In this document: positions 18,183-26,979 of the stretch, piece after piece | Position numbering within the stretch: position 1 is the first letter of the stretch | Layout: the number at the start of each line of letters is the position of its first letter | Source: SHVO01 sp041905795 | GTDB lineage: Bacteria; Pseudomonadota; Alphaproteobacteria; Rhodospirillales; Rhodospirillaceae | Assembly (NCBI GenBank): GCA_041905795.1 | Contig: JAYRKL010000013.1 | Location: forward strand, 1 to 64,000 | Direction: 5' to 3' | Length of the DNA stretch: 64,000 nt | Notes under the pieces: generated by a model | Told to the model about the DNA's origin: nothing | The model's database searches: none | What the model saw: the letters and a program-made list of their open reading frames with translations, nothing else | Made by a program: the position numbers and the translations under genes

Positions 18183-19238
18183 TTACGACCCGGCCTGCTG
18201 CGCTGCCGCCTGCCCGGCCTGCTCGGCCTTGATGCGCGCGAGGTCCTCGCCGATGCGCGTGTTGAGGTCGCGCTCGACCATGTCCACCGCGACCCCGATG
18301 GCGTTGGAAAAGCCCCAGGCGTCGGTGCCGCCGTGGCTCTTCACGACAATCCCGTTCAATCCGACCAGCAAAGCGCCGTTGTACTTGCGCGGATCGGTGC
18401 GCGCCATCACCTGGGACAGCACAGGCTTGGCGAACAGCATGCCGATCTGGGCCAGGATCGAACTCTTGATGGCGGTCTTGAGGAAGCTGGAATAGAGCTT
18501 GGCGGTGCCCTCGGCGGTCTTCAGCGCGACGTTGCCCGTGAAACCATCGGTCACCACCACGTCGACCTTGCCGGCGGCGATGTCGTCGCCTTCGATGAAG
18601 CCCTTGAATTCGATGTCGAGATGCGCGCCGCGCAGGATATTGGCGGCCTCGCGCAGGACCTCGGTGCCTTTCAGGTCCTCGGAGCCGATGTTGAGCAGGC
18701 CGACACTGGGGCGCGCGAGTCCAAGCATGGCGCGCGAGAAGCATTCGCCCATGACGGCGAACTCCACCAGGTTGCGCGCGTCGCACTGGGCATTGGCGCC
18801 GAGGTCCAACATCGCCGACTCACCCACCTTGGTCGGCAACAGGCAGCAGATCGCCGGGCGGTGCACGCCCGGAAGCGTGCGCATGATCAGCACCGCCATG
18901 GCCATCAGCGCACCGGTATTTCCCGCCGACACCACGCCGGCGGCCTCGCCGGCCTTCACCGCCTCGATCGCCTTCCACAGGCTGGTCTGGCGGCCGGAGC
19001 GGATGACCTGGCTGGGCTTGTCGTCATTGGTGACGACGTCGGTGGCGTGGACGATCGAGCAGCAGTCCTTGAGGCCGGGTTCGGCCGCGAGCAAGGGCCT
19101 GATCAGGCCCTCGTCGCCGTGCAGCTGGAAACGCACATTGGGATAGCGCACATGGGCGAGGCTCGCGCCCTTGACCACGATCGCGGGCGCGGCGTCGCCG
19201 CCCATCGCGTCCAAAGACAGGGTAAAGGCTGCGCTCAA
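18183..19238 (-). CDS. plsX: phosphate acyltransferase
   Basis: PlsX converts acyl-ACP to acyl-phosphate for PlsY in phosphatidate synthesis; it is a peripheral membrane enzyme. Recognisable parts are TLSLDAMGGDAAPAIVVKGA at the N-terminus, GVVSAGNTGALMAMA, and TDGFTGNVALKTAEGTAKL. The C-terminal tail is Gln/Ala-rich. No ATG precedes the conserved core. TTG at 19238 is preferred because GGGGAG lies 4 bases upstream; TTG at 19250 is the alternative. It sits between rpmF and fabH, as in most alphaproteobacteria. Confidence 0.94.
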   Translation of the reverse strand: MSAAFTLSLDAMGGDAAPAIVVKGASLAHVRYPNVRFQLHGDEGLIRPLLAAEPGLKDCCSIVHATDVVTNDDKPSQVIRSGRQTSLWKAIEAVKAGEAAGVVSAGNTGALMAMAVLIMRTLPGVHRPAICCLLPTKVGESAMLDLGANAQCDARNLVEFAVMGECFSRAMLGLARPSVGLLNIGSEDLKGTEVLREAANILRGAHLDIEFKGFIEGDDIAAGKVDVVVTDGFTGNVALKTAEGTAKLYSSFLKTAIKSSILAQIGMLFAKPVLSQVMARTDPRKYNGALLVGLNGIVVKSHGGTDAWGFSNAIGVAVDMVERDLNTRIGEDLARIKAEQAGQAAAQQAGS

Positions 19239-19364
19239 GGTGCTCCCCAAACCCGCTGTGCCAAAGCCAGTTGCACAAAAACCAGAGCCGCGCGCCCACC
19301 CGTCCGGTCCATTTAGAACCGGGAAGGGCGCGGGTCTGTCATATCAAATAAAGGCTTTGGCCGG

Positions 19365-19553
19365 TTAGGCCACAGCGTCGGACTGGGCGACCACTTCGCG
19401 GCCGTCGTAATAGCCGCAGGAGCCGCACACGTGGTGGGGCCGCTTGGTTTCGCCGCAGTTCGGGCACTCCTGGTGCGCCGGAGACTTGAGGGCGTGGTGC
19501 GAGCGACGCATGTCGCGGCGCGACTTGGAGACTTTCTTTTTAGGAACCGCCAT
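19365..19553 (-). CDS. rpmF: 50S ribosomal protein L32
   Basis: A 62-residue zinc-ribbon ribosomal protein. It has the basic N-terminus MAVPKKKVSKSRRDMRRSHH and both cysteine pairs, CPNC and CGSC, so it is the zinc-bound C+ form. It lies at the head of the rpmF-plsX-fabH cluster. Confidence 0.97.
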   Translation of the reverse strand: MAVPKKKVSKSRRDMRRSHHALKSPAHQECPNCGETKRPHHVCGSCGYYDGREVVAQSDAVA

Positions 19554-19698
19554 CGTGGTGTTCTTTCGTGTGTATGGCCGCTGGATAGCGGAAGCTGGCC
19601 TCTGACCTTAACAGCCGGGCCGGAAAGCGGGACTAGATAGCGAAAAACCCCAGGCCGCGCAAGGGAAAGGCCATGGCGCTCCCCAGCCCCGGCGAAGG

Positions 19699-20259
19699 CT
19701 AATTCGGCTGTGTTTTCTTGAGCTTGGCCAGGGCCGCGAAAGGTCCGGGGGCCTTGGTCTCCTCCGGGTCGGACGCTTTCAGGCCGGCGGCCGCGGGGTC
19801 GAAGGCCACGCCGGGGGCCCGGGGGTACGGGTCCAGCACCAGGGCAACCTGGATCACGGCCAGCTCGCCGAGATCGATTCGACCGCCTTCGGCCACGTCC
19901 GGCGGGTCATCGCCGTCCAGGCCGACCACTTCCTCCTCCTCTGGGTCCTTGTGTTTCTTGCGGCCGGGGCGCTCGGCGCTCACGAAGGCGGCGGCGATCT
20001 CCTCGTCGATCACCGCCGGCACCGGCACGAGACTGACCACGCAGGCCTGGACAAGCTCGGCATGCACCTTGCCCGCCACCCGCGCGATGCCGCCGGCGTC
20101 GACCTTGACGTCGAAATGCGCCGACAACGCCTTGACCTCGGTCACGTCCAACCGCCGCGCCGCCGCCGCGCGCTGTTCGGGCGAGGCGGTCAGGTCATAG
20201 TGCCCGCCGGACGCCGGAATGCGGTCGATCTCGATCGTGAAGGTGAAATCGCCGCTCAC
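19699..20259 (-). CDS. YceD family (DUF177) protein
   Basis: A 186-residue protein of the YceD/DUF177 family, usually found just upstream of rpmF and tied to 23S rRNA or ribosome metabolism in plants and bacteria. Typical parts are the AELVQACVVSLVPVPAVIDE strand pair with its Cys, an acidic linker (DPEEEEVVG), and GRIDLGELAVIQVALVLDPYPRAP. It starts inside the last codon of the bc1 chaperone gene (four-base overlap). Confidence 0.88.
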   Translation of the reverse strand: MSGDFTFTIEIDRIPASGGHYDLTASPEQRAAAARRLDVTEVKALSAHFDVKVDAGGIARVAGKVHAELVQACVVSLVPVPAVIDEEIAAAFVSAERPGRKKHKDPEEEEVVGLDGDDPPDVAEGGRIDLGELAVIQVALVLDPYPRAPGVAFDPAAAGLKASDPEETKAPGPFAALAKLKKTQPN

Positions 20260-20798
20260 TGTACCGGCACCGCGAAATCCAAGCGGCCGGCCGTGATCTC
20301 CACCGGCGACTGTGCGCCGACATGGCGGTCGGCGCGGATCAGGTAGTCCTGCATGGACTTGAGCGCGGATTCCGTCGGCGGCGCCTTGCGGTAGACATTC
20401 GCGCTCAAGGCCTGCGCGAGGGTGGTGCTGGCGGGGTCCTTGAGCTTCGCGTCCAGGCCGGCTTCGGCCTGTTCGGCGCGGCCATAGAACGCCTGGGCCA
20501 TGCGCTTGATGTGCTTGCCGACACTCATGTCGCCGACGCCGCTTTCGCGCAAGGACTGGTCCATGTCCTTGAACATCAGGTCGAACAGCTCCTGGCCGCG
20601 GTTCTCGGCCGCGGCGCCCTGCCCGCGCAGGCGGCGCAAGACCAGCATGGCGTGGAGCACGATCATGTCGAAACGGCCGTCGAGGGTGTCCGGCACGCCC
20701 AGGGCCCCATAGAATGCCGGGTCGCGGGCCTTCTCGATGATGCGGCTGTAGATCTCGTGCACCGCCGGATCGGTTTTTTTGAAAAGTCCCGCGAACAT
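20256..20798 (-). CDS. ubiquinol-cytochrome c chaperone family protein (CBP3-like)
   Basis: A 180-residue homologue of mitochondrial Cbp3/UQCC1, an assembly factor for cytochrome b of the bc1 complex. Typical parts are YSRIIEKARDPAFYGALGVP, DGRFDMIVLHAMLVLRRL, LFDLMFKDMDQSLRESGVGD and VGKHIKRMAQAFYGR. The start at 20798 has GGAAGA 8 bases upstream; the longer upstream reading has no such support. It is co-transcribed with the YceD gene and divergent from bamE. Confidence 0.9.
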   Translation of the reverse strand: MFAGLFKKTDPAVHEIYSRIIEKARDPAFYGALGVPDTLDGRFDMIVLHAMLVLRRLRGQGAAAENRGQELFDLMFKDMDQSLRESGVGDMSVGKHIKRMAQAFYGRAEQAEAGLDAKLKDPASTTLAQALSANVYRKAPPTESALKSMQDYLIRADRHVGAQSPVEITAGRLDFAVPVQ

Positions 20799-20924
20799 GG
20801 TGGAATCTTCCGGATGGAACTCAGAAAGGGTTGTGATCGGGGCGGCAATTGTGACGCAAACCCCCGGTTTTATTACATAATGGGGGCTGGGCTTCCCGTC
20901 CCGGCTGATATAATACGTCTCACC

Positions 20925-21383
20925 ATGAACACCAAGAGCATCGCCTTCCTGGCCGCCCTCGTCCTGCCGCTCACCCTTCCTTTGGCGGGCTGCATCAAGG
21001 ACGTCGAGCAGCGCGGCAATTTCCTGAAGCCCGAGATGCTGGCCCAGCTGGCGCCGGGCGAACAGACCCGCCAGGACGTGGAAGCCATCCTCGGCACGCC
21101 CTCGACCACGGCGGTGTTCGACGGCGACACTTGGTATTACATCAGCGCCCATACCACCCAATATGCCTTCTATCCCAACCACGAATTCGACCGCACCATC
21201 TACGCGGTCAACTTCGACGAGCGCGGGATCCTCAAGGGCGTGCGCAAGCTGGACATCGAGGACGGCCGCACCGTAACGATCGCCGCCCGCGAAACCCCCA
21301 CCAAGGGCCGCGAGTACAGCTTCCTCGAGCAGCTGGTCGGCAACCTCGGCCGCATCACGACCGCCGGTCCTAAACGTCCCTAA
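20925..21383 (+). CDS. bamE: outer-membrane assembly lipoprotein BamE (SmpA/OmlA family)
   Basis: A 152-residue lipoprotein of the BAM complex that inserts beta-barrel proteins. The signal peptide ends in the lipobox LAGC (Cys23). The SmpA/OmlA fold follows: LAPGEQTRQDVEAILGTPST, then FDGDTWYYIS and LKGVRKLDIEDGR. The start is unambiguous from the signal peptide. It is divergent from the bc1 chaperone and lies 13 bases before the ABM-fold gene. Confidence 0.93.
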   Translation: MNTKSIAFLAALVLPLTLPLAGCIKDVEQRGNFLKPEMLAQLAPGEQTRQDVEAILGTPSTTAVFDGDTWYYISAHTTQYAFYPNHEFDRTIYAVNFDERGILKGVRKLDIEDGRTVTIAARETPTKGREYSFLEQLVGNLGRITTAGPKRP

Positions 21384-21396
21384 TAAGGATTGTCCC

Positions 21397-21699
21397 ATGA
21401 TCGTCAGAACCTGGCGCGGGCGTACCACGTCCGCCTGGGCGGACGCCTATCCGCGCCACTTCCATCACGCCGTCATGCCGGAGCTGAAGGCCATCCCCGG
21501 CTTCCTCGGCGCCGATCTCCTGAAAGAGGAGAAAGACGACCAGGTGGAATACTTCGTGCTGACGCGGTGGGCATCGCTGGACGCCATCAAGGCTTTCGCC
21601 GGCGAGGATTACGAGCAGGCGGTGGTAGAGCCCGAGGCCGTAGCCGCACTCGACGATTTCGACCGGACCGTGCGGCACTACGAGACGGTGGAAGCCTAA
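21397..21699 (+). CDS. ABM-fold (antibiotic biosynthesis monooxygenase-like) protein
   Basis: A 100-residue dimeric alpha-beta-barrel type protein. The pattern is an N-terminal strand (IVRTWRGR), a helix with HFHHAVMPELKAIPGFLGADLL, then VEYFVLTRWASLDAIKAFAG and a C-terminal strand pair. Many such proteins act on small aromatic compounds or heme, or have no known enzyme activity. Nothing here fixes the role. It follows bamE closely and is closed by a strong terminator. Confidence 0.75.
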   Translation: MIVRTWRGRTTSAWADAYPRHFHHAVMPELKAIPGFLGADLLKEEKDDQVEYFVLTRWASLDAIKAFAGEDYEQAVVEPEAVAALDDFDRTVRHYETVEA

Positions 21700-21702
21700 A
21701 CA

Positions 21703-21734
21703 AAAACGCCCCGCGGTTTCCCGCGGGGCGTTTT
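21703..21734. terminator. bidirectional intrinsic terminator (ABM gene / hppA)
   Basis: 14-bp perfect arms AAAACGCCCCGCGG (21703-21716) and CCGCGGGGCGTTTT (21721-21734) around TTTC, between two convergent genes. Confidence 0.93.
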
Positions 21735-21753
21735 GTTTCGAGCCTTCGCGATC

Positions 21754-23841
21754 TTACTTCGCGTGGGCGGCCAGCACCGCGAGCAGCAGAAGCGCCACGA
21801 TGTTGGTGATCTTGATCATCGGGTTCACCGCCGGACCGGCGGTGTCCTTGTACGGATCGCCGACGGTATCGCCGGTCACCGCGGCCTTATGGGCGTCGGA
21901 GCCCTTGCCGCCGTGGTGTCCGTCTTCGATGTACTTCTTGGCATTGTCCCAGGCGCCGCCGCCGGAGGTCATCGAGATGGCGACAAACAGGCCGGTGACG
22001 ATGGTGCCGAGCAGCATGGCGCCGAGGGCGGTGAAGGCTTCCGCCTGGCCAGCGACCAGGTAGATCACCGCGTAGAACACGATCGGCGACAGCAGCGGCA
22101 GCAGCGAGGGCGCGATCATTTCGCGGATCGCGGCCTTGGTCAGCATGTCGACCGCGCGGCCGTAGTCGGGCTTGGCGGTGCCTTCCATGATGCCGGCGAT
22201 TTCCTTGAACTGACGGCGCACTTCGTTCACCACCGCGCCGGCGGCGCGGCCCACCGCCTGCATGCCCAGCGCCCCGAACAGGTAGGGGAGCAGGCCGCCG
22301 ACGAACAGGCCGACGACCACATACGGGTTGTCGAGCTTGAACTCGATGGTGAGGTTGCCGAAGAAATGCTTGAGGTCTTCGGTATAAGCCGCGAACAGCA
22401 CCAGGGCGGCGAGGCCCGCCGAACCGATGGCATAGCCCTTGGTCACGGCCTTGGTGGTGTTACCGACGGCGTCCAGGGCATCGGTGATGACGCGGACTTC
22501 CTTGGGCAGGTGCGACATTTCGGCGATGCCGCCGGCGTTGTCGGTCACCGGGCCGTAGGCGTCGAGCGCCACGACGATGCCGGCCAGCGCCAGCATCGTG
22601 GTCGCCGCCACCGCCAGGCCGAACACGCCGGCCGAGGTATAGGCGACGATGATGGCGGCCGAGATCACCAGCACCGGCAGGGCGCAGGCTTCCATCGAGA
22701 TGGCCAGCCCCTGGATGATGTTGGTGCCGTGGCCGGTGGTCGAGGCCTGGGCGACGCTGCGCACCGGACGGAAGCCGGTGCCGGTGTAGTACTCGGTGAT
22801 CCAGACGATCAAGCCGGTGAGCACCAATCCCGTAATGGCGCAGGTGATCAGGTTGGCCGCCGAGATGACGCGGCCGTCGTTCATGATCAGGCCGCTATCG
22901 AAGAACTTCATCGTGATACCGACGATGATGGCGCCGGACAGCACGGCGGTGACGACGAAGCCGCGATAGAGCGCGGACATGATCTTGCCGCTGGCGCCGA
23001 TGCCGGAGAAGAAGGTGCCGATCACCGAGGCGATGATGCACACGCCGCCGACGACGAGCGGATACAGCATCGCGCGGCTGCTTTCGTCGCCGGCGAAGTA
23101 GATGACGCCCAGGTACATGGTGGCGACGATGGTGACCGCGTAGGTTTCAAAGAGGTCGGCCGCCATGCCGGCGCAGTCGCCGACGTTGTCGCCGACGTTG
23201 TCGGCGATCACGGCCGGGTTGCGCGGGTCATCCTCGGGGATACCGGCTTCGACCTTGCCCACCAGGTCGGCGCCGACGTCGGCGCCCTTGGTGAAGATAC
23301 CGCCGCCGAGACGGGCGAAGATGGAGATCAGCGAGGCGCCGAACGACAGCGCGATCAGGCCGTCGATCAGCTGGCGCTGTTCGACGCCGGCGTTACGCAG
23401 GGCGATGTAGTAGCCGGCGATGCCGAGCAGGCCGAAGCCCACCACCAGGAGGCCGGTGACGGCGCCCGACTGGAAGGCGACCGCGTGGGCGGCCTTGAGG
23501 CCCGAGTCCTTGGCGGCGGCGGCGGTGCGGACGTTGGCGCGCACCGAGACGTTCATGCCGACGTAACCGGCGGCGCCCGAGAGCACCGCGCCGATGACGA
23601 AGCCGACGGCGGAGATGACGCCCAGGGTCGCGGCCAGGATGACGGCCACGACCACGCCGGCGATGGCGATGGTGGTGTACTGACGATTGAGGTAAGCGGC
23701 CGCCCCCTCCTGGACCGCGCCCGCGATTTCCTGCATCCGCTCGGTCCCGGCGGACTTCGCCAGGATCTGGCGAACGCCGTAGATGCCGTAAAGGACCGCC
23801 AGCACACCGCAGGCGATCACCAGTAATTCCAGAGAGCTCAT
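21754..23841 (-). CDS. hppA: proton-translocating pyrophosphatase, K+-independent type
   Basis: A 695-residue membrane pyrophosphatase that couples PPi hydrolysis to H+ export, with about 16 membrane segments. The active-site motifs are present: GGGIFTKGADVGADLVGKVE, then EDDPRNPAVIADNVGDNVGD. GNTTKAVTKGYAIGSAGL carries Lys where K+-dependent enzymes have Ala, so K+-independent H+ pumping is predicted. The ATG at 23841 (MSSLELLVIACG), preceded by GGGGTAA, is chosen over 23868. It shares a terminator with the ABM gene. Confidence 0.96.
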   Translation of the reverse strand: MSSLELLVIACGVLAVLYGIYGVRQILAKSAGTERMQEIAGAVQEGAAAYLNRQYTTIAIAGVVVAVILAATLGVISAVGFVIGAVLSGAAGYVGMNVSVRANVRTAAAAKDSGLKAAHAVAFQSGAVTGLLVVGFGLLGIAGYYIALRNAGVEQRQLIDGLIALSFGASLISIFARLGGGIFTKGADVGADLVGKVEAGIPEDDPRNPAVIADNVGDNVGDCAGMAADLFETYAVTIVATMYLGVIYFAGDESSRAMLYPLVVGGVCIIASVIGTFFSGIGASGKIMSALYRGFVVTAVLSGAIIVGITMKFFDSGLIMNDGRVISAANLITCAITGLVLTGLIVWITEYYTGTGFRPVRSVAQASTTGHGTNIIQGLAISMEACALPVLVISAAIIVAYTSAGVFGLAVAATTMLALAGIVVALDAYGPVTDNAGGIAEMSHLPKEVRVITDALDAVGNTTKAVTKGYAIGSAGLAALVLFAAYTEDLKHFFGNLTIEFKLDNPYVVVGLFVGGLLPYLFGALGMQAVGRAAGAVVNEVRRQFKEIAGIMEGTAKPDYGRAVDMLTKAAIREMIAPSLLPLLSPIVFYAVIYLVAGQAEAFTALGAMLLGTIVTGLFVAISMTSGGGAWDNAKKYIEDGHHGGKGSDAHKAAVTGDTVGDPYKDTAGPAVNPMIKITNIVALLLLAVLAAHAK

Positions 23842-24056
23842 GCTTACCCCGTAGGTCGTGAGTTGCACCGCATCGCCGGGAAGCAGCGAAAACGCATTGA
23901 ATTCAGAAGGTTATAGATTCGCCCCGCCTTCCCCACGGAACGCGCGGGAGAGTGCCAGAACGGCCCATCGGACGCAACCCCATCGGACGCGCCGTCGAAT
24001 GGCAAAAAGGCCCTGAAATGAAGGGTATGAGGCCCGTGGGCGGTCTATCGTGGGAT

Positions 24057-24566
24057 CTAGCGTGCGCCGCCGCCGCCGGCCTGTTCGAAGACATTGATGA
24101 GCAGCACGTCCTGGGCGTCCGCGCCGTAGACCTGCTTGGCGTGCGCCACCAGCTTTTCCTTGAGGACTTTGAGGTCCACCGTCTGATGGCTCAGGAAATA
24201 GACCTGGAGGAACGGCACCAGGTCGCCGATCACCTCGTTCAGGAAACGGTTCATGCCCGCTTCGATCGCCGCCTTGGCGCCGGGCGTGGCCGCCATGATG
24301 CGCCCGGTGAGGTAAACGCGCTTCTTCACCTGGCCGTCGATCAGCACCGGGATGATCAGATCGTGGCTGAACTTGATCAGGGTGTAGTTGGTCGGCGGCG
24401 GCTGGAACCTCTTCTTGTCGGCCGCAGACGCGGCTTTCTCGGCCGCGCTCATCTCCACTTGCGGCGGGGCGAACGGGTTCTTGACGATGCCCAGCATGAT
24501 CAAGGCGCCGGCGCCGCCGCCGGCGACCAGGATCAGGATCAACAGAATGACGATGATGCGCTTCAA
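24057..24566 (-). CDS. FliL-like single-pass membrane protein
   Basis: A 169-residue protein. It has one N-terminal membrane helix (IIVILLILILVAGGGAGALI), a short linker, and a C-terminal domain (about 58-165) with TLIKFSHDLIIPVLIDGQVKK-type strands and a long helix (LKVLKEKLVAHAKQVYG). The layout matches flagellar FliL proteins, which sit beside the stator, but sequence support is only moderate. No flagellar genes are adjacent; MotB is 20 kb away. The best start is TTG at 24566 with no clear ribosome site. The product ends in Gly-rich AGGGGAR. Confidence 0.6.
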   Translation of the reverse strand: MKRIIVILLILILVAGGGAGALIMLGIVKNPFAPPQVEMSAAEKAASAADKKRFQPPPTNYTLIKFSHDLIIPVLIDGQVKKRVYLTGRIMAATPGAKAAIEAGMNRFLNEVIGDLVPFLQVYFLSHQTVDLKVLKEKLVAHAKQVYGADAQDVLLINVFEQAGGGGAR

Positions 24567-24724
24567 AGGGCGAACACGGAAAAGCTGGAATGGTTCCGCA
24601 GTCTACTCCCGCCGGAACAGGATCGGCCACCCTCACGTTGTTCAAGGACAGGTGAAACCTTCGTGGAGACGGCGATCATGAAAAAAGGCCCTGAAACGGA
24701 TATTTCCGCCGCTGGGCAGCGCGC

Positions 24725-25693
24725 CTACCTATGGCGATAGCCGCGTGACGGCAATGTCAGCGGCGCGCCGCCCGCGGTGACGGTGACCCCTGCCCCGCCG
24801 GCGACTGCGCCGATCGCGGTCAGGGCGATGCCGGCCGCAGCCGCGACACCGGCGATGTCCGCGCCGGGCGGCGCCGCGAAGGCGATCTCGTAGTCGTCGC
24901 CGCCGGCCAGGATCTTTTCCCAGAAGCGCGGGTCCTTGTGCACGGCTTTGCGCGCCGCCGCCGACAACGGTACCGCGTCGCGGTCAATGGCGATGGCAAC
25001 CTGCGACGCCGCCGCCATATGGCCGAGATCGGCTGCCAAGCCATCGGAGACATCCAGCGCCGCGCTGGCGACACCGCGTAAAGCAATACCCGCAGCCCCG
25101 CGCGGACGCGGCAGATGATAGCGCTCCACCAGGGCCGCGCGCTCTTCCCGCGGCAACAGCAGGTCGCCCGCGAGGCAAGCGAGCCCGAGGGCGCCGTCGC
25201 CGATGGTGCCGGTGACGTAAATCACGTCGCCGGGTGCTGCGCCCGAGCGCAAAAGCGCGGTGCCGGCCGGAACCTCGCCCAGCGCGGTGATGGTGATGGT
25301 CACCGGGCCGGGGCTGGCCGTGGTATCGCCGCCCAGAAGCGGTGCCGCGAACGCCCGCGCGTCCTCGCCAAGGCCGCGCGCATAGGTCTCCAGCCAGGCG
25401 TCGGTGACATCCCCGTTCAAGGTCAGGGCGTGGAGGAAACCCACCGGCTTCGCACCCTTGGCGGCCAGATCGGAGAGATTGACCCTCAGCGCCTTCCTGG
25501 CGATCAGGTCCGGCGGATCGTCCGGGTGGAAATGCACGCCCGCGATCACGGTGTCGCTGGTGACCACCAGGTCGCAGCCGGCGGACGGCGTCAGCAGCGC
25601 CGCATCGTCCTTCAGTCCCAGGGCGCCGGGGCCGGCCAGCGGCGCGAAGAAGCGCGCGATAAGGTCGAACTCGCCCGATCGCGTGCCGCTCAT
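24725..25693 (-). CDS. thiL: thiamine-monophosphate kinase
   Basis: A 322-residue enzyme that phosphorylates thiamine phosphate to the diphosphate cofactor. The AIR-synthase fold is recognisable: GLKDDAALL (metal-binding Asp pair), VTSDTVIAGVHF, LRVNLSDLAAKGAKPVGFL, LLGGDTTAS, LDVSDGLAADLGH and AGGDDYEIAF. The start at 25693 lies 4 bases after the nusB stop. It is the last gene of ribH-nusB-thiL. Confidence 0.95.
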   Translation of the reverse strand: MSGTRSGEFDLIARFFAPLAGPGALGLKDDAALLTPSAGCDLVVTSDTVIAGVHFHPDDPPDLIARKALRVNLSDLAAKGAKPVGFLHALTLNGDVTDAWLETYARGLGEDARAFAAPLLGGDTTASPGPVTITITALGEVPAGTALLRSGAAPGDVIYVTGTIGDGALGLACLAGDLLLPREERAALVERYHLPRPRGAAGIALRGVASAALDVSDGLAADLGHMAAASQVAIAIDRDAVPLSAAARKAVHKDPRFWEKILAGGDDYEIAFAAPPGADIAGVAAAAGIALTAIGAVAGGAGVTVTAGGAPLTLPSRGYRHR

Positions 25694-25697
25694 GACA

Positions 25698-26219
25698 TCA
25701 CGTTCCGAAGCGGCCCAACGCCTTGCCGATGCGGTCCAGCACCGCATTGACCATGCGGGGTTCCGGCCCGGGATAGAACGCGTGGGCGACGTCGATGAAT
25801 TCGTTCACGGTCACGCCGGCGGGAATGTCGGTGCGGGTCAGAAGCTCCGCGACGCCGGCGCGCAGGATGGCGCGCAGGATCATCTCCAGGCGCTCCCACG
25901 GCCACTCCCTGGACAGGCTTTCGCGGATCATGCCGTCGATCTCGTCCGCGCGCTCCTGCACGCAGCGGATCAGGCCGATGAACAACTCGCTGTCCAGTTC
26001 GGCCAGCGCCACCACCGACTCCTGCGACGTGTCGGCGTCCTCGATCACCGCCAGGGATCCCACCTTCCCCATCAGGAAGTCCTTGATCACCGCGTCGGGC
26101 GAATTCTCCGAGGCCTCGATCTGGTACAGCGCCTGCGCGGCGGCCAGGCGCGCGGAGGTACGGCCCTGGAGATCGCGGGGCGGGGTGCGCAGTTCGGCGG
26201 AGGACGGATCAGCCGTCAT
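25698..26219 (-). CDS. nusB: transcription antitermination factor NusB
   Basis: A 173-residue all-helical RNA-binding protein, part of the NusB/NusE antitermination complex on rRNA operons. Typical parts are RTSARLAAAQALYQIEAS at the N-terminus, LIRCVQERADEIDGMIRESL, MILRAILRAGVAELL, and GVTVNEFIDVAHAFYPGPEPRMVNAVLDRI. It lies between ribH and thiL, the usual order. Confidence 0.95.
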   Translation of the reverse strand: MTADPSSAELRTPPRDLQGRTSARLAAAQALYQIEASENSPDAVIKDFLMGKVGSLAVIEDADTSQESVVALAELDSELFIGLIRCVQERADEIDGMIRESLSREWPWERLEMILRAILRAGVAELLTRTDIPAGVTVNEFIDVAHAFYPGPEPRMVNAVLDRIGKALGRFGT

Positions 26220-26247
26220 GATTCAACACAACTCTTTCGGAAAAAAA

Positions 26248-26697
26248 CTAAAGCCCGAATTCCTGCTTGAGCGCGATCATGCGCAGGCAGGCCAAGCCGG
26301 CGCGGCCGCCGGCGTCGCCGCGCGCGGGGTCGGCGCGATGCTGCGCCAGCTCCCAGGTCGGTACCGTCAGGATGCCGTTGCCGCACGGCACGGAAAAATC
26401 CAGCGCCGCGCGCTGCACCCCGCTCATGGACTCGCGGCACACATGTTCATAGTGATCGGTCTCGCCCTTGACCGCGCAGCCCAGCACCACCACGCCGTCA
26501 TAGCGCTGTCCGCCCTTGCGCGCGGGGTGGAAAGCGAAGGACACCGCCGCCGGCAGTTCCAGGATGCCGGGCACGGTGACGACATCGATCCTGGCCGACG
26601 CGGCTTCGAGCACGCGCCGCGCGCCCGAAAGCAAATCGTCGGCGATCTCGTCGTAGAACCGCGCTTCGATGACAAGGATGTTCGGGGCCTGGGCCAT
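26248..26697 (-). CDS. ribH: 6,7-dimethyl-8-ribityllumazine synthase
   Basis: A 149-residue lumazine synthase that condenses the pyrimidine intermediate with dihydroxybutanone phosphate, the penultimate step to riboflavin. Seen here are ILVIEARFYDEIADDLLSGA, the VPGILELPAAV loop, and GETDHYEHVCRES with the catalytic His. The segment after NGILTV (PTWELAQHRAD) differs from the more usual TxxNxEQAxxR form but keeps the overall pattern. It heads ribH-nusB-thiL, 9 kb from the other rib genes, and I see no FMN riboswitch upstream. Confidence 0.93.
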   Translation of the reverse strand: MAQAPNILVIEARFYDEIADDLLSGARRVLEAASARIDVVTVPGILELPAAVSFAFHPARKGGQRYDGVVVLGCAVKGETDHYEHVCRESMSGVQRAALDFSVPCGNGILTVPTWELAQHRADPARGDAGGRAGLACLRMIALKQEFGL

Positions 26698-26885
26698 GGG
26701 CCCCTTATGTCACCGCTCCCCCCGGCCCGGCAACGGTGTTTTCGCCGCGGTGCGCGGTCACATTCCAGCCATGCGCGGCCTGGAGATGACCGCGCGGCGC
26801 CTGACGCAGCGCGCGGCGCAGAATATGCAGGAACCGCATCCGGCATGCGCACATCTCCCTGGACGGAGGTTTGTTCATGCGCGGT

Positions 26886-26925
26886 AAACCGCGCGGTTTT
26901 TCAACCGCTTAATGCAAGCGCGCTT
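26886..26925. promoter_or_regulatory. paired palindromes in the ribH/amidohydrolase divergent region
   Basis: The perfect palindromes AAACCGCGCGGTTT (26886-26899) and CAAGCGCGCTTG (26914-26925) lie 55-94 bases before the amidohydrolase start. They look like operators, and the first, followed by two more T's, could also act as a weak terminator. The rest of the 282-bp region shows no gene. Confidence 0.3.
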
Positions 26926-26979
26926 GAACTGCGCCGGCGCGCGTGAAAATCTCGCCTGTCACAAATTCCGGGGACCTGC

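Noticed and set aside
17346..19316. 656-codon plus-strand frame over fabH and plsX
   Set aside because: It is antisense to two recognised enzymes and has no motif of its own.
20909..20914. perfect TATAAT before bamE
   Set aside because: No -35 element lies at the right distance, and it would give a transcript starting only a few bases before the ATG. It is not called as a promoter.
21733..23826. 697-codon frame antisense to hppA
   Set aside because: The pyrophosphatase motifs on the minus strand are decisive; the antisense product is a His/Asp/Gly-rich artefact.
26698..26979. possible FMN riboswitch upstream of ribH
   Set aside because: None of the conserved RFN-element segments is visible in the 282-bp region; only short palindromes are present.
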